A stretch of DNA of 64,000 nt from Sphingomonas sanxanigenens DSM 19645 = NX02. Lineage in GTDB: Bacteria; Pseudomonadota; Alphaproteobacteria; Sphingomonadales; Sphingomonadaceae. The DNA is taken from NCBI RefSeq assembly GCF_000512205.2, contig NZ_CP006644.1, forward strand, positions 4,292,501 through 4,356,500, in the 5' to 3' direction. The notes beneath the pieces are model-generated. The model was not told where the DNA came from and searched no databases. It was given only the letters and a program-made list of their open reading frames with translations. Position numbers and translations under genes: made by a program. Shown here in pieces: positions 17,010 to 29,436 of the stretch; the stretch's first letter is position 1; every line of letters begins with the position of its first letter.

Positions 17010-17315
17010 TCACCAGCTCGACTTCGTGACGCCCGGGATCAGGCCCTTGTTGGCCAGCTCCCGCAGCTGCACGCGGCAGAGACGGAATTTACGGTAGTAA
17101 GCGCGGGGACGACCGGTCACCTCGCAACGGTTGCGGATACGCGTCGGATTGCCGTTGCGCGGGATCTCCGCCATCTTCAGGCGCGCGATCAGGCGCTCGG
17201 TCTCGTCCAGAGACTCGTCGTTCGCGACCGCCTTGAGGCGCGCGTAACGGCCCGCATAGCGCTTCACCAGCTGCTTGCGCTTCTCGTTCTTGTTGATCGA
17301 ACTCAGTTTCGCCAT
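17010..17315 (-). CDS. rpsN: 30S ribosomal protein S14 (long, zinc-free form)
   Basis: A 101-residue S14 of the long type that lacks the CxxC zinc motifs. It begins [16 protein letters not shown] and holds [21 protein letters not shown], the signature, ending PGVTKSSW. It binds 16S rRNA in the 30S head. The standard position between rplE and rpsH is conserved. Confidence 0.97.
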   Translation of the reverse strand: MAKLSSINKNEKRKQLVKRYAGRYARLKAVANDESLDETERLIARLKMAEIPRNGNPTRIRNRCEVTGRPRAYYRKFRLCRVQLRELANKGLIPGVTKSSW

Positions 17316-17359
17316 GACTTAAGTTCTCTTCCTTATCTTGCCATGAGCCGCATGAGGGC

Positions 17360-17944
17360 TCAGGCCGCCTTCTTCTCGGCGGCGGCCTGGTCCTGCGGGA
17401 ACGGGAAGCCGAACAGACGGAGCAGCTCGCGCGCTTCCTCGTCGGTCTTCGCCGTGGTGGTGACGATCACGTCCATGCCCCGGACCTTGTCGATCTGGTC
17501 ATAGTTGATCTCGGGGAACACGATCTGCTCCTTGAGGCCCATGGCATAGTTGCCACGGCCGTCGAAGCTCTTCGGGTTAAGCCCGCGGAAGTCGCGAACG
17601 CGCGGCAGCGCGATCGTGATCAGGCGATCGAGGAACTCGTACATGCGCTCGCGACGAAGGGTGACCTTCGCGCCGATCGGCATGCCCTCACGCAGCTTGA
17701 ACTGCGCGATCGACTTCTTCGCGCGCGTCACGACAGGCTTCTGGCCGGCGATCCGCTGCATTTCCTGCGCGGCGGTCTCGACCTTCTTCTTGTCCTGCGT
17801 CGCTTCGCCCACGCCCATGTTGAGCACGATCTTCTCGATCTTGGGCACCTGCATGTGGTTTGCATAGCCGAACTTCTCGGTCATCGCCTTGGCGATGCTC
17901 TCGTCGTACAGCTTGCGCATGCGGGGCGTATAGGTGTCAGCCAT
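17360..17944 (-). CDS. rplE: 50S ribosomal protein L5
   Basis: A 194-residue L5 that holds 5S rRNA to the large subunit and contacts P-site tRNA. It starts [17 protein letters not shown] and contains the signature [19 protein letters not shown] and [16 protein letters not shown]. About 15 residues form an Ala/Lys tail beyond the E. coli end. Its start overlaps the rplX coding end by eight bases, so it depends on rplX translation. The ATG at 17944 is the conserved start. Confidence 0.97.
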   Translation of the reverse strand: MADTYTPRMRKLYDESIAKAMTEKFGYANHMQVPKIEKIVLNMGVGEATQDKKKVETAAQEMQRIAGQKPVVTRAKKSIAQFKLREGMPIGAKVTLRRERMYEFLDRLITIALPRVRDFRGLNPKSFDGRGNYAMGLKEQIVFPEINYDQIDKVRGMDVIVTTTAKTDEEARELLRLFGFPFPQDQAAAEKKAA

Positions 17945-18260
17945 TGATGGCCTCCCCGGACTTGACGGCGACGCGAACCTTCTTGCCGTCCTGGATCTCG
18001 AAACGGACGCGCGTGGGCTTGCCCGGGTTCTTCGGGTCCTCGAGCGCGACCTTGCTGATCGCCATCGGCGCCGGCAGACGGTCGATGCCGCCCTGCGGGT
18101 TGCCCTGGCTCGGCTTGCGGTGGCGGGCGGCGACATTGACGCCGTCCACGAGCACCTTGCCGTCCTTCGGAAGCACCTTCAGCACTTCACCCGAGCGGCC
18201 CTTGTCCTTGCCGGACAAGACGACGACCTTGTCGCCCTTCTTGATCTTGGCAGCGGACAT
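17937..18260 (-). CDS. rplX: 50S ribosomal protein L24
   Basis: A 107-residue L24, an assembly initiator of the 50S subunit, with the KOW motif [25 protein letters not shown] at residues 7-31. The length is normal. It starts overlapping the rplN stop by one base and ends eight bases inside rplE. Confidence 0.97.
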   Translation of the reverse strand: MSAAKIKKGDKVVVLSGKDKGRSGEVLKVLPKDGKVLVDGVNVAARHRKPSQGNPQGGIDRLPAPMAISKVALEDPKNPGKPTRVRFEIQDGKKVRVAVKSGEAING

Positions 18261-18628
18261 TACAGCACCTCCGGCGCGAGCGAGATGATCTTCATGTAGT
18301 TCTTCGCGCGCAGCTCGCGGACGACCGGCCCGAAGATACGGGTGCCGATCGGCTCCTCGTTCTTGTTGACCAGCACCGCGGCGTTGCCGTCGAAGCGGAT
18401 GGTCGACCCATCGGGACGATGGATGTCCTTGGCGGTACGCACGATCACCGCACGGTGAACGTCGCCCTTCTTAACCTTGCCGCGCGGAGCCGCTTCCTTC
18501 ACGCTGACGACGATCACGTCGCCAACGGTCGCGAAACGGCGCTTCGAGCCGCCCAGCACCTTGATGCACTGCACCCGCTTCGCGCCGCTGTTGTCGGCGA
18601 CGTCGAGATTGGATTGCATCTGGATCAT
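18260..18628 (-). CDS. rplN: 50S ribosomal protein L14
   Basis: A 122-residue L14, which contacts S-subunit helix 14 in the inter-subunit bridge and binds L19. It starts [19 protein letters not shown] and has GRVRE-like basic strands and the signature [22 protein letters not shown]. It opens the spc part of the block. The 83-base gap to rpsQ is short and holds no clear promoter. Confidence 0.97.
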   Translation of the reverse strand: MIQMQSNLDVADNSGAKRVQCIKVLGGSKRRFATVGDVIVVSVKEAAPRGKVKKGDVHRAVIVRTAKDIHRPDGSTIRFDGNAAVLVNKNEEPIGTRIFGPVVRELRAKNYMKIISLAPEVL

Positions 18629-18711
18629 CGATCCGGTTCCTTCTCAATTGGCCTGCCGGGACCTGACGCCCGGTGGTTCCTGGTTTCCTCTTGGTCCCGC
18701 TTTCGCGAGGA

Positions 18712-18978
18712 TCAGCCCTCGACCACGACCGGCGACTGGTGCGTATCGACGCGACCGATCACCTTCCAGGTCTTGAGCTTCGAGATCGGCGCCGTCTCTT
18801 CGATGCGAACGGTTTCGCCTTCGCGATAATCGTTCGCCTCGTCGTGGGCGTGATACTTCTTCGAACGGCGGATGATCTTGCCGTAGAGCGGGTGCTTGAC
18901 CTTCCGCTCCACCTTCACAACCACCGTCTTGTCGGTCTTGTCCGACACGACCAGTCCGGTCAGCACGCGCTTCGGCAT
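18712..18978 (-). CDS. rpsQ: 30S ribosomal protein S17
   Basis: An 88-residue S17, a primary binder of the 16S 5' domain. It starts [21 protein letters not shown] and includes [21 protein letters not shown] and the signature [20 protein letters not shown]. It is the final gene of the S10-type group. Length is normal. Confidence 0.97.
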   Translation of the reverse strand: MPKRVLTGLVVSDKTDKTVVVKVERKVKHPLYGKIIRRSKKYHAHDEANDYREGETVRIEETAPISKLKTWKVIGRVDTHQSPVVVEG

Positions 18979-18992
18979 GGCTTCCCTATTCC

Positions 18993-19196
18993 TTACTTGG
19001 CCGCCGAGCGCGAACGCTCGGCCTGCAGCGTCTTGATCCGGGCGATGTCGCGGCGCACTTCGCGCACGCGGGCCGGCTTCTCGAGCTGGTTGGTCGCCGA
19101 CTGGAAGCGCAGGTTGAACTGCTCGCGCTTCAGCTCCGAAAGCTGCGACTGCAGCTCGTCATCGGTCTTGACCTTGAGATCGGCAGGCTTGGTCAT
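18993..19196 (-). CDS. rpmC: 50S ribosomal protein L29
   Basis: A 67-residue L29 lying at the peptide exit tunnel, where trigger factor and SRP dock. It reads [19 protein letters not shown] and has the two long helices with [35 protein letters not shown] split across them. Two consecutive ATG codons (19199 and 19196) overlap the rplP stop, so translation is coupled. I chose the second; the first adds one Met. Confidence 0.95.
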   Translation of the reverse strand: MTKPADLKVKTDDELQSQLSELKREQFNLRFQSATNQLEKPARVREVRRDIARIKTLQAERSRSAAK

Positions 19197-19630
19197 CATG
19201 CGCCCCCCAGGTGGGTGAAGTCGCCGAGACGGGCGACGACCTTCGTCTTGATCGGCAGCTTCATCGCCGCACGCTCGAACGCTTCCGCGGCGAGCGGGCC
19301 GGGGACGCCGTCCAGCTCGAACAGGATGCGGCCGGGCTTGACGCGCGCGACCCAATATTCGGGCGCGCCCTTACCGGAGCCCATGCGGACTTCGGCCGGC
19401 TTCGACGAGACGGGAACGTCCGGGAAGATGCGGATCCACAGACGGCCCTGACGCTTGATGTGACGCGTGATCGCGCGGCGGGCCGCCTCGATCTGACGCG
19501 CGGTGATCCGCTCCGGCGCCAGCGCCTTCAGCCCGTAGGAGCCGAAGTTGAGCTGGGTGCCGCCGGGGGCGTCGCCATGGATACGGCCCTTGTGGGCCTT
19601 GCGGAATTTAGTGCGCTTCGGTTGCAGCAT
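19196..19630 (-). CDS. rplP: 50S ribosomal protein L16
   Basis: A 144-residue L16, needed for tRNA positioning at the A site. It starts [19 protein letters not shown] and carries both signatures, [19 protein letters not shown] and [14 protein letters not shown]. The Arg within the [14 protein letters not shown] region that can be hydroxylated in some bacteria is present. Length is standard (about 137-144). Confidence 0.97.
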   Translation of the reverse strand: MLQPKRTKFRKAHKGRIHGDAPGGTQLNFGSYGLKALAPERITARQIEAARRAITRHIKRQGRLWIRIFPDVPVSSKPAEVRMGSGKGAPEYWVARVKPGRILFELDGVPGPLAAEAFERAAMKLPIKTKVVARLGDFTHLGGA

Positions 19631-19645
19631 TGTCTCTAATTCCTA

Positions 19646-20341
19646 TCAGCGCGCCGGCCGGACGCCGGAGGTCTGAGCCTCCATCATCAGCCGGTCCTGC
19701 GCCATCGGGTCGTGGCCCAGGATCTCACCCTTGAAGATCCAGACCTTGACGCCGCAGACGCCATAGGCGGTGTGCGCCTGGGCTTCCGCATAATCGACGT
19801 TCGCACGCAGCGTGTGCAGCGGAACCCGACCCTCGCGATACCATTCGGTCCGCGCGATCTCGGCGCCGCCGAGGCGGCCGCCGCAGGTGATCCGGATGCC
19901 TTCGGCGCCCAGACGCAGCGCCGACTGCACCGCCCGCTTCATCGCGCGACGGAACGCGACGCGACGCTCGAGCTGGTCGGCGACCGACTGCGCGACGAGC
20001 TTCGAGTCGATTTCCGGCTTGCGGATCTCGACGATGTTCAGCGACACGTCCGACGAGGTCATCGCGCCGAGCTTCTTGCGAAGCTTCTCGATGTCCGCGC
20101 CCTTCTTGCCGATGATCACGCCCGGACGGGCAGCGAAGATCGAGATGCGGCACAGCTTCGCGGGACGCTCGATCACCACCTTGGAGATCGCCGCCTGCGG
20201 GATCGCCTTCATGATGTACGTGCGGATCGCGAGATCCTCGAGGAGCAGACGACCATAGTCCTCGCCCTCTGCGAACCAGCGGCTGTCCCAGGTCCGGTTG
20301 ATCTGCAACCGGAGGCCGATCGGATTGCTCTTCTGACCCAT
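19646..20341 (-). CDS. rpsC: 30S ribosomal protein S3
   Basis: A 231-residue S3 forming part of the mRNA entry channel with S4 and S5. It starts [23 protein letters not shown]. The KH domain [18 protein letters not shown] is at about residues 60-95, and the C-terminal signature with [27 protein letters not shown] is intact. Its start overlaps the rplV stop by one base. Confidence 0.97.
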   Translation of the reverse strand: MGQKSNPIGLRLQINRTWDSRWFAEGEDYGRLLLEDLAIRTYIMKAIPQAAISKVVIERPAKLCRISIFAARPGVIIGKKGADIEKLRKKLGAMTSSDVSLNIVEIRKPEIDSKLVAQSVADQLERRVAFRRAMKRAVQSALRLGAEGIRITCGGRLGGAEIARTEWYREGRVPLHTLRANVDYAEAQAHTAYGVCGVKVWIFKGEILGHDPMAQDRLMMEAQTSGVRPAR

Positions 20342-20718
20342 TATGCTTCTTCCTGCTCGCGCACGACGACGCGGAGGCGGCTGAAGGGCTTGACGATCCG
20401 GCTCGAACGACCACGCGCACGGGTCGCGAAACGCTTCATCGACAGGCTCTTGCCGACGCTTGCTTCCGACACGACCAGCGCATCGACGTCGAGGTTGTGG
20501 TTGTTCTCCGCGTTCGCGATCGCCGAGGCGAGCACCTTGCGGACGTCGATCGCCATCGCCTTCTTGGAGAATGCGAGGATGTTCATCGCGTCACCGGCCT
20601 TGCGGTTACGGATCAGCGCGGCGACCAGATTGAGCTTCTGCGCGGAACCACGGATCGTGGTGCCGACGGCGAGCGCTTCCTTGTCGCCGACGCGGCGGGG
20701 GGATTTAGGCTTCGACAT
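20341..20718 (-). CDS. rplV: 50S ribosomal protein L22
   Basis: A 125-residue L22 whose beta-hairpin lines the exit tunnel. The first residues [19 protein letters not shown] precede the conserved body [22 protein letters not shown]. The loop [24 protein letters not shown] is the tunnel-lining hairpin where macrolide-resistance changes occur in other bacteria. No indel is evident. It sits three bases after rpsS. Confidence 0.97.
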   Translation of the reverse strand: MSKPKSPRRVGDKEALAVGTTIRGSAQKLNLVAALIRNRKAGDAMNILAFSKKAMAIDVRKVLASAIANAENNHNLDVDALVVSEASVGKSLSMKRFATRARGRSSRIVKPFSRLRVVVREQEEA

Positions 20719-20721
20719 CGC

Positions 20722-20997
20722 TTACCTCTTGCCCTTCTTGTCGGCCGCGTGGCCGGGGAAGTAGCGCGTGGGCGCGAACTCGCCGAGCTTGTGACCCACC
20801 ATATCCTCGTTGACCGAGACCGGAACGAACTTGCGACCGTTGTAGACGTTGAACGTCAGGCCAACGAACGTCGGCAGGATCGTCGAACGACGCGACCAGG
20901 TCTTGATCGGCGCACGCGCGTTGGTGTCCTGAGCCGTCTCCGCCTTCTTCAGCAGATGCAGGTCGACGAACGGACCTTTCCAGATGGAACGGGCCAT
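20722..20997 (-). CDS. rpsS: 30S ribosomal protein S19
   Basis: A 91-residue S19 of the 30S head, forming an inter-subunit bridge with S13. It starts [20 protein letters not shown] and carries the signature [23 protein letters not shown]. The length is normal. The gene lies three bases from rplB and from rplV. Confidence 0.97.
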   Translation of the reverse strand: MARSIWKGPFVDLHLLKKAETAQDTNARAPIKTWSRRSTILPTFVGLTFNVYNGRKFVPVSVNEDMVGHKLGEFAPTRYFPGHAADKKGKR

Positions 20998-21000
20998 GAC

Positions 21001-21837
21001 TTACCTCTTCTTCTTCGCGTGACGGGACCGGATGATCATCTTGTCCGTCGACTTGTTGTTGCGCGTGCGCGCGCCCTTGGTCGGCTTGCCCCACGGGGTG
21101 ACCGGGTGACGGCCGCCCGAGGTCCGGCCTTCACCACCGCCATGCGGGTGGTCGACCGGGTTCTTCGCGACGCCGCGCGTCAGCGGACGACGGCCCAGCC
21201 AGCGGTTGCGGCCCGCCTTCGCGAGGTTCTGGTTGGCGTTGTCCGGGTTCGACACCGCGCCGACCGTCGCCATGCAATCGCCGCGCAGGTAGCGCTGCTC
21301 GCCCGAGTTCAGGCGGACGATCACGAGACCGCGGTCACGGCCGACGACCTGCACATAGGTGCCGGCCGAGCGCGAGATCTGACCGCCCTTGCCCGGCTTC
21401 ATCTCCACGTTGTGGACGATGGTGCCGACCGGCATCTGGCCCAGTTCCATGGCGTTGCCCGGCTTCACGTCGGTCTTCTTGCCGGCGATCACCTTGTCGC
21501 CCACCGCCAGGCGCTGCGGCGCCAGGATGTAGGCCTGCTCGCCATCGTCATACTTGACGAGCGCGATGAACGCGGTGCGGTTCGGGTCATATTCCAGACG
21601 CTCGACGGTCGCCTCGACGTCCCACTTGCGGCGCTTGAAATCGACGATGCGATAGCGCTGCTTGTGGCCGCCGGCGATGCCGCGCGAGGTGACATGGCCC
21701 TTGTTGTTGCGGCCACCGGTCTTGCGCTTGCCTTCGGTCAGCGCCTTGACGGGCTTGCCCTTGTGCAGCGCCGAGCGGTCGACGAGGATCAGGCCGCGGC
21801 GGGCCGGGCTCGTCGGGTTATAGTGCTTGAGTGCCAT
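21001..21837 (-). CDS. rplB: 50S ribosomal protein L2
   Basis: A 278-residue L2, needed for subunit joining and peptidyl-transferase structure. It opens [20 protein letters not shown] and includes [22 protein letters not shown]. The signature [26 protein letters not shown], with the universally conserved His, is near the C-terminus. Length is standard (about 273-278). Confidence 0.97.
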   Translation of the reverse strand: MALKHYNPTSPARRGLILVDRSALHKGKPVKALTEGKRKTGGRNNKGHVTSRGIAGGHKQRYRIVDFKRRKWDVEATVERLEYDPNRTAFIALVKYDDGEQAYILAPQRLAVGDKVIAGKKTDVKPGNAMELGQMPVGTIVHNVEMKPGKGGQISRSAGTYVQVVGRDRGLVIVRLNSGEQRYLRGDCMATVGAVSNPDNANQNLAKAGRNRWLGRRPLTRGVAKNPVDHPHGGGEGRTSGGRHPVTPWGKPTKGARTRNNKSTDKMIIRSRHAKKKR

Positions 21838-21847
21838 CTATCCCGCC

Positions 21848-22162
21848 TCAAATACCGGTGGTGACGTCGATCGACTGGCCTTCGGCCAGCGTCACGATCG
21901 CCTTCTTGACGTCCGAGCGACGGTAGGCCTCACCCTTCCAGCGCTTGGTCTTGCCCTTCTGGACGATCGTGTTGACGCCAGTGACGGTGACGTTGAACAG
22001 CGCCTCGACCGCCGCCTTGATCTGCGGCTTGGTCGCGTCACCGGCCACCTTGAAGACGACCGCGTTGTGCTCGGAGAGAAGCGTCGACTTCTCGGTGATG
22101 TGCGGCGCGACGACGACGTCGTAGTGACGAAGGTCGACGGCGCCCGCCTGCTTCTTAGCCAT
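21848..22162 (-). CDS. rplW: 50S ribosomal protein L23
   Basis: A 104-residue L23 at the exit-tunnel mouth and main docking point for trigger factor. It starts [25 protein letters not shown] and contains [22 protein letters not shown]. The Glu of the [10 protein letters not shown] region is kept. Its start overlaps the rplD end by eight bases. Confidence 0.97.
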   Translation of the reverse strand: MAKKQAGAVDLRHYDVVVAPHITEKSTLLSEHNAVVFKVAGDATKPQIKAAVEALFNVTVTGVNTIVQKGKTKRWKGEAYRRSDVKKAIVTLAEGQSIDVTTGI

Positions 22163-22781
22163 TGAACCGCGCCTCCAGCTTCTCGACAGCCGCGCGGGTC
22201 AGCACCAGCGTGTCATGCTTCAGGATATCGTACACGTTCGCGCCGATCGCCGGCAGAACGTTGATCGCCACGAGGTTGGCCGACGCACGGGCGAAGCTCT
22301 GCTCCACCGCTTCGCCGTCGATCACCAGCGTGCTCTTGCCGAAGCCGAGCTTGACGAGATCGGCCGCGAGCGCCTTGGTCTTGCCGTCCTGCACGGTCAG
22401 CGAGTCCATGACGATGAGCTGGCCGGCCTTCGCCTTCGACGACAGCGCCATCTTGAGGCCGAGCACGCGGACCTTCTTGTTCAGCGACGGGTTGAAGTCG
22501 CGAACGCGGGCGCCGTGAGCCTTACCGCCGCCGACGAAGATCGGCGCACGGCGATCGCCGTGACGGGCGGTACCGCCGCCCTTCTGGCGACCCAGCTTCT
22601 TGCCGGAACGGGCAACGTCGCTGCGCTCGCGGGTGCCGCGGGCGGTGCCGCGACGCTTCTCGAGCTGCCAGGTTACGACCCGGTGGAGGATGTCCGCGCG
22701 CGGTTCGACACCGAAGATCTCGTCGTTGAGATCGATGTCGCCGTTTTCGCTGGCATCCAGGTTCTGAACCTTGACCTTCAC
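22155..22781 (-). CDS. rplD: 50S ribosomal protein L4
   Basis: A 208-residue L4 lining the exit tunnel. In enterobacteria it also represses the S10 operon by attenuation. The start [20 protein letters not shown] is followed by the tunnel loop region [44 protein letters not shown] divided among conserved blocks. L4 feedback here would have its natural target in the terminator-bearing leader just upstream of rplC (inference). Confidence 0.97.
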   Translation of the reverse strand: MKVKVQNLDASENGDIDLNDEIFGVEPRADILHRVVTWQLEKRRGTARGTRERSDVARSGKKLGRQKGGGTARHGDRRAPIFVGGGKAHGARVRDFNPSLNKKVRVLGLKMALSSKAKAGQLIVMDSLTVQDGKTKALAADLVKLGFGKSTLVIDGEAVEQSFARASANLVAINVLPAIGANVYDILKHDTLVLTRAAVEKLEARFNG

Positions 22782-22784
22782 GAC

Positions 22785-23534
22785 TTAGCCCTCCTGGCCT
22801 TCGGTCGCTTCAACCGCAGCCACATCCTCGGCGGGCGTGTCGGCGGGAGCGTTGGAATTGGCGGCCTTCAGGCCGGCGGGATACGGCGCTTCGGCGTGGC
22901 GCGGCAGCTTCACCGCATCCTTGACGAGCAACCAGGTGCCCTTGTGACCGGGAACCGAACCCTTGACGAAGATCAGGCCGCGCTCGACGTCGGTCGAGAC
23001 GATCTCGAGGTTCTGCTGGGTGCGCTGACGGTCGCCCATGTGACCGGCCATCTTCTTGTTCTTGAAGACGCGGCCCGGATCCTGGCGGTTACCCGTCGAA
23101 CCGTGCGAACGGTGCGAGACCGAAACGCCGTGCGTCGCGCGCAGACCGCCGAAGCCCCAGCGCTTCATCGCGCCGGCAAAACCCTTGCCCTGGGTGTGGC
23201 CGGTGATGTCGACATACTGGCCGGCAACGAAATGATCGGCCGAGAGCCACGCGCCAACGTCGAGGAGCGCATCCTCGGCGACACGAAACTCGGCGAGCTC
23301 CGCCTTCGGCTCGACCTCGGCCTTGCCGAAGTGGCCGCGCTGCGGCTTGGCGACGTTCTTCGCCTTGGCGACGCCGGCGCCGAGCTGGACGGCGACATAG
23401 CCGTCGACAGCCTCAATCTTGCGAGCGACGACCTGGCAGCCTTCGAGGCTGAGGACGGTGACCGGCACGTGCCGCCCATCGTCCTTGAACAGGCGCGTCA
23501 TGCCCATTTTCTTCGCGATCACGCCAGTGCGCAT
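22785..23534 (-). CDS. rplC: 50S ribosomal protein L3 with acidic/Ala C-terminal tail
   Basis: A 249-residue L3, an early-assembly protein reaching the peptidyl-transferase centre. It starts [23 protein letters not shown]. The signature with [21 protein letters not shown] and the Gln-methylation-site region [23 protein letters not shown] are intact. A 35-residue acidic/Ala-rich tail ([19 protein letters not shown]) extends beyond the E. coli length. The ATG at 23534 has AGAAGGGAA before it. An intrinsic terminator sits about 50 bases upstream. Confidence 0.96.
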   Translation of the reverse strand: MRTGVIAKKMGMTRLFKDDGRHVPVTVLSLEGCQVVARKIEAVDGYVAVQLGAGVAKAKNVAKPQRGHFGKAEVEPKAELAEFRVAEDALLDVGAWLSADHFVAGQYVDITGHTQGKGFAGAMKRWGFGGLRATHGVSVSHRSHGSTGNRQDPGRVFKNKKMAGHMGDRQRTQQNLEIVSTDVERGLIFVKGSVPGHKGTWLLVKDAVKLPRHAEAPYPAGLKAANSNAPADTPAEDVAAVEATEGQEG

Positions 23535-23584
23535 GATCTGGTTCCCTTCTGCATAGGCTCGCGTTAGCGGCGAGCGTACCAACG

Positions 23585-23676
23585 AAAAAAGCTCCGGTTT
23601 CCCGAAGCCCAGCCCAAATTACCGATTGCCCCCACCCGGGCCGGATGCCGCGTTCCCGAAGGAGGCGGCGGTGGGG
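23585..23676 (-). promoter_or_regulatory. rplC leader with intrinsic terminator (candidate attenuator)
   Basis: In the 203-base gap between rpsJ and rplC the minus strand first folds a larger hairpin (outer 7-bp arms 23670-23676 and 23630-23636). It then forms a compact stem GCTTCGG-GAAA-CCGGAGC (23591-23608) with a GNRA tetraloop, followed by six T residues (23585-23590). The second element is a textbook intrinsic terminator lying inside the S10 operon. This two-hairpin layout suits attenuation control of the downstream ten ribosomal genes. Confidence 0.8.
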
Positions 23677-23737
23677 ACTCGGACAACGCCGGCGCCCTGA
23701 AGCGCCGCCGTTCGGTATCCCGTTATGCCGAGCTGGC

Positions 23738-24049
23738 TCAGGCCAGCTTGATCTCGACGTCGACGCCGGCGGCAAGGTCGAGCTTCATCAGCGCGTCCAC
23801 CGTCTGCGGCGTGGGCTGCACGATATCCAGCAGCCGCTTGTACGTCCTCACCTCGAACTGCTCGCGCGACTTCTTGTCGATGTGCGGGCCGCGGTTCACG
23901 GTGAACTTCTCGATGCGCGTCGGCAGGGGGATCGGACCGCGAATGAGCGCGCCCGTGCGACGGGCGGTGTCGGCAATGTCGCCAGTGGCCTGATCCAGCA
24001 CGCGGTGATCAAAAGCCTTGAGGCGAATACGAATATTCTGCGTTTCCAT
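23738..24049 (-). CDS. rpsJ: 30S ribosomal protein S10
   Basis: A 103-residue S10, which also acts as NusE in transcription antitermination. It starts [24 protein letters not shown] and has the signature [26 protein letters not shown]. Length is standard. It is flanked by a hairpin after tuf on one side and a terminator-bearing leader on the other, so it may be expressed differently from the rest of the S10 operon. Confidence 0.97.
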   Translation of the reverse strand: METQNIRIRLKAFDHRVLDQATGDIADTARRTGALIRGPIPLPTRIEKFTVNRGPHIDKKSREQFEVRTYKRLLDIVQPTPQTVDALMKLDLAAGVDVEIKLA

Positions 24050-24130
24050 GTCCCAACCGATGCGAAAGAGCCAAGCCCGTCTCGAAAACCTGTCCGGTTT
24101 CCGATTCGGGCGAAAAACCTTAAAAGCGCA

Positions 24131-24162
24131 ACCGCGCGATTCCCCGAGGAGAATCGCGCGGT
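24131..24162 (-). terminator. Hairpin between tuf and rpsJ
   Basis: A perfect 12-bp inverted repeat (24131-24142 and 24151-24162, 8-base loop) starts 13 bases after the tuf stop codon on the minus strand. The following sequence GCGCTTTTAAGG has a short T run. It is a weak terminator or processing hairpin separating the str and S10 groups. Confidence 0.55.
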
Positions 24163-24174
24163 AGCAGCCCTATA

Positions 24175-25365
<1,191 letters not shown>

Positions 25366-25456
25366 GTCTGTCCTACCTTCTTCTCAACTCGATTTTCGTC
25401 GCGATTCGGGCGCGCCGCCGCGCGGCGGAACGGCGCCCTTAGCGATGATTTATGGA

Positions 25457-27532
<2,076 letters not shown>

Positions 27533-27553
27533 GACGTGGTTTCCTTAGCAATG

Positions 27554-27580
27554 TGGGGAGCCGGACGGTCCAGCTCCCCA
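27554..27580 (-). promoter_or_regulatory. Intercistronic hairpin between rpsG and fusA
   Basis: Arms 27554-27561 (TGGGGAGC) and 27573-27580 (GCTCCCCA) pair over 8 bp, and three further inner pairs are possible. There is no T tract, so this is more likely an RNA structure affecting processing or fusA translation. In E. coli the equivalent rpsL-rpsG gap is the S7 target. Function inferred. Confidence 0.4.
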
Positions 27581-27611
27581 GATATAGGTGTTCGCGGTCA
27601 GGCGGACCAGA

Positions 27612-28082
27612 TCACCAGCGATAGTGGCTGAAGGCGCGGTTCGCTTCGGCCATGCGGTGCGTGTCCTCGCGCTTCTTCACGGCGTTGCCGCGGTTGTTCG
27701 CGGCATCGAGAAGCTCGCCGGAAAGGCGCGCCGACATCGTGTTCTCGCTGCGCGACCGGGCGGCCGTGATGAGCCAGCGGATCGCCAGCGCCTGGGCACG
27801 CTCGACGCGCACTTCGACCGGCACCTGGTAGGTCGCACCACCGACGCGGCGGCTGCGGACCTCGATGCCCGGCTTCACATTGTTGAGCGCATCATGGAAC
27901 ACGCCGAGCGGCTCGCGCTTCGCGCGCGTCTCGATGGTTTCCAGCGCGCCATAGACGATGCCCTCGGCGACGGACTTCTTGCCGTCGAGCATCACGCTGT
28001 TCATGAACTTCGAAAGCACCACATCCCCAAACTTGGGATCGGGCAGGATTTCCCGCTTCTCGGGACGACGACGACGAGCCAT
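27612..28082 (-). CDS. rpsG: 30S ribosomal protein S7
   Basis: A 156-residue S7, the primary assembly protein of the 30S head. It starts [20 protein letters not shown] and contains the signature [21 protein letters not shown] with the basic surface following. It ends FSHYRW, as in the long S7 form. Its place between rpsL and fusA is conserved. Confidence 0.97.
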   Translation of the reverse strand: MARRRRPEKREILPDPKFGDVVLSKFMNSVMLDGKKSVAEGIVYGALETIETRAKREPLGVFHDALNNVKPGIEVRSRRVGGATYQVPVEVRVERAQALAIRWLITAARSRSENTMSARLSGELLDAANNRGNAVKKREDTHRMAEANRAFSHYRW

Positions 28083-28160
28083 CTGATTTTCCTTCTAAAC
28101 TTCAGCCTTGAGGGCCGGAACCGCCAGAGCCGGCCAAGCGCCGGATAGCCGCCGGACGGC

Positions 28161-28532
28161 TTACTTCGGACGCTTGGCGCCGTACTTGGAGCGGGACTGC
28201 TTGCGGTTCTTGACACCCTGGGTATCGAGGACGCCGCGCAGGACGTGGTAGCGCACGCCGGGAAGATCGCGCACACGGCCGCCGCGGATCAGCACGACCG
28301 AGTGCTCCTGGAGGTTGTGGCCTTCGCCCGGGATGTAGCTGATGACTTCGCGCTTGTTGGTCAGACGGATCTTGGCCACCTTGCGAAGCGCCGAGTTCGG
28401 CTTCTTCGGGGTCGTCGTGTAGACGCGGGTGCAAACACCACGCTTCTGCGGGTTCTGCTCCATCGCAGGAACCTTCGACTTGACCTTCTGCAGTTCGCGG
28501 CCCTTGCGGACCAGCTGGTTAATCGTAGGCAT
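28161..28532 (-). CDS. rpsL: 30S ribosomal protein S12, carrying Arg at the position-88 streptomycin site
   Basis: A 123-residue S12, the decoding-accuracy protein. It starts [15 protein letters not shown] and carries the signature [14 protein letters not shown] with Lys43 intact, and the Asp89 loop [14 protein letters not shown]. In most bacteria the latter reads GRVKDLPG. Here residue 88 is Arg (codon CGC, bases 28269-28271). Lys-to-Arg at this site (Lys87 in E. coli, Lys88 in M. tuberculosis numbering) is a classical streptomycin-resistance change. The ATG at 28532 gives the standard length; an upstream in-frame ATG at 28544 is disfavoured. Confidence 0.97.
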   Translation of the reverse strand: MPTINQLVRKGRELQKVKSKVPAMEQNPQKRGVCTRVYTTTPKKPNSALRKVAKIRLTNKREVISYIPGEGHNLQEHSVVLIRGGRVRDLPGVRYHVLRGVLDTQGVKNRKQSRSKYGAKRPK

Positions 28533-28701
28533 GAAGCCCTTCACCTTCTCTGGTTACTTTGCTGGAGCCCGTTCAAACCCAATACAAAAGAGCCCCGGCG
28601 GCCTTACGGCCCCCCTGGCCCTCACATGCACCCAGCAATGTTCAAGCTCAAAAGCCCGAATGGAGTCGTGCGGACGCACCACCCTCCTTCGGGCAGCGGC
28701 G

Positions 28702-28730
28702 CCTATAGCGACGGTAAGCCACCCGGTCAA
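28702..28730 (-). promoter_or_regulatory. Probable str-operon promoter
   Basis: On the minus strand TTGACC (28725-28730) and TATAGG (28702-28707) are separated by exactly 17 bases. The predicted start near 28695 leaves a leader of about 160 bases before rpsL. The leader contains GGCC-GTAA-GGCC, a small GNRA-loop hairpin. The rest of the 28533-28747 gap has no gene. Confidence 0.65.
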
Positions 28731-28747
28731 CGGGCGGCGGCAGACTC

Positions 28748-28987
28748 CTAGAGTTCGAACCCCCGGCGACGCAAGCGTTCCGTCAGCATCGCGCGATGCG
28801 TCTGCACCGCGCGTTCGCGCCCCGGCGACCCTTCGGGCTCGAGCATCATCGACGCCGCGGTGCGTCGCAACCCGCGCTCGAGATGCTCCTCGGACAGGGC
28901 ACGGATCTGGTCGGATCGCCGCCGCTCGCGCCAGGCATCGAGCCGGCTGAGTGCGATCGATGCCCAGCTCCTGTCATCTGTCGGCAT
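28748..28987 (-). CDS. Small charged helical protein, unknown
   Basis: A 79-residue protein rich in Arg and Glu. It starts MPTDDRSWASIALSRLDAWRERRRSD and continues as amphipathic helices (ALSEEHLERGLRRTAASMM) to RLRRRGFEL. No domain is recognised. GAAGGAAC lies at good spacing before the ATG at 28987, which favours this start over one 44 codons further upstream. It stops just before the str promoter region. It could be a small regulatory or nucleic-acid-binding protein, but that is a guess from composition. Confidence 0.55.
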   Translation of the reverse strand: MPTDDRSWASIALSRLDAWRERRRSDQIRALSEEHLERGLRRTAASMMLEPEGSPGRERAVQTHRAMLTERLRRRGFEL

Positions 28988-29128
28988 CACCAGTTCCTTC
29001 GCCACGACCCGTCTCCAGCAGCCTTTTCGAGGGCTAGCATCCGACTCGCGCGCGAGGCTGTGACCTGAATCACTGCCGCCCCGCAGAAGATGAACCGTGG
29101 CTTGATGCGATGGCGTCATGCCGCGCGA

Positions 29129-29398
29129 TCAATGCTCCGCAGCGCCGCCGTCATGGCCGGGATTCCTCACCGATTCGGCAGCATCGTCGCCCTGCTCGCG
29201 CAATTCCGCGGCGTTGGCGGCATAGGTATCCTCCGCCCGTTCGCTGGTCGCGTTGGCAGCCATCGCATCCTGCTGGTTGGCGAGATCGTCGTACTGGTTC
29301 TCGAGATTCCGGGCGACGGCCTCGTCACCCCTTTCGCCGCAGGCCGAAAGCGAAAGCGCCGCCGCGAGCATCGCGGCCGGACCGACAAGCCTGATCAT
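29129..29398 (-). CDS. Small predicted lipoprotein
   Basis: An 89-residue protein with a lipobox: MIRLVGPAAMLAAALSLSAC, so Cys20 would be lipidated. The mature part is acidic and Ala/Asn/Gln-rich (ARNLENQYDDLANQQDAMAAN), predicted as a helical coiled-coil-like segment. GGAGGA precedes the ATG at 29398. No family is recognised. It lies 38 bases from the PAP2 phosphatase gene upstream and may be co-transcribed with it. Confidence 0.65.
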   Translation of the reverse strand: MIRLVGPAAMLAAALSLSACGERGDEAVARNLENQYDDLANQQDAMAANATSERAEDTYAANAAELREQGDDAAESVRNPGHDGGAAEH

Positions 29399-29436
29399 CC
29401 CCTGTCCTCCTCGGCGACGGCATCGTCGCGCGTTGC

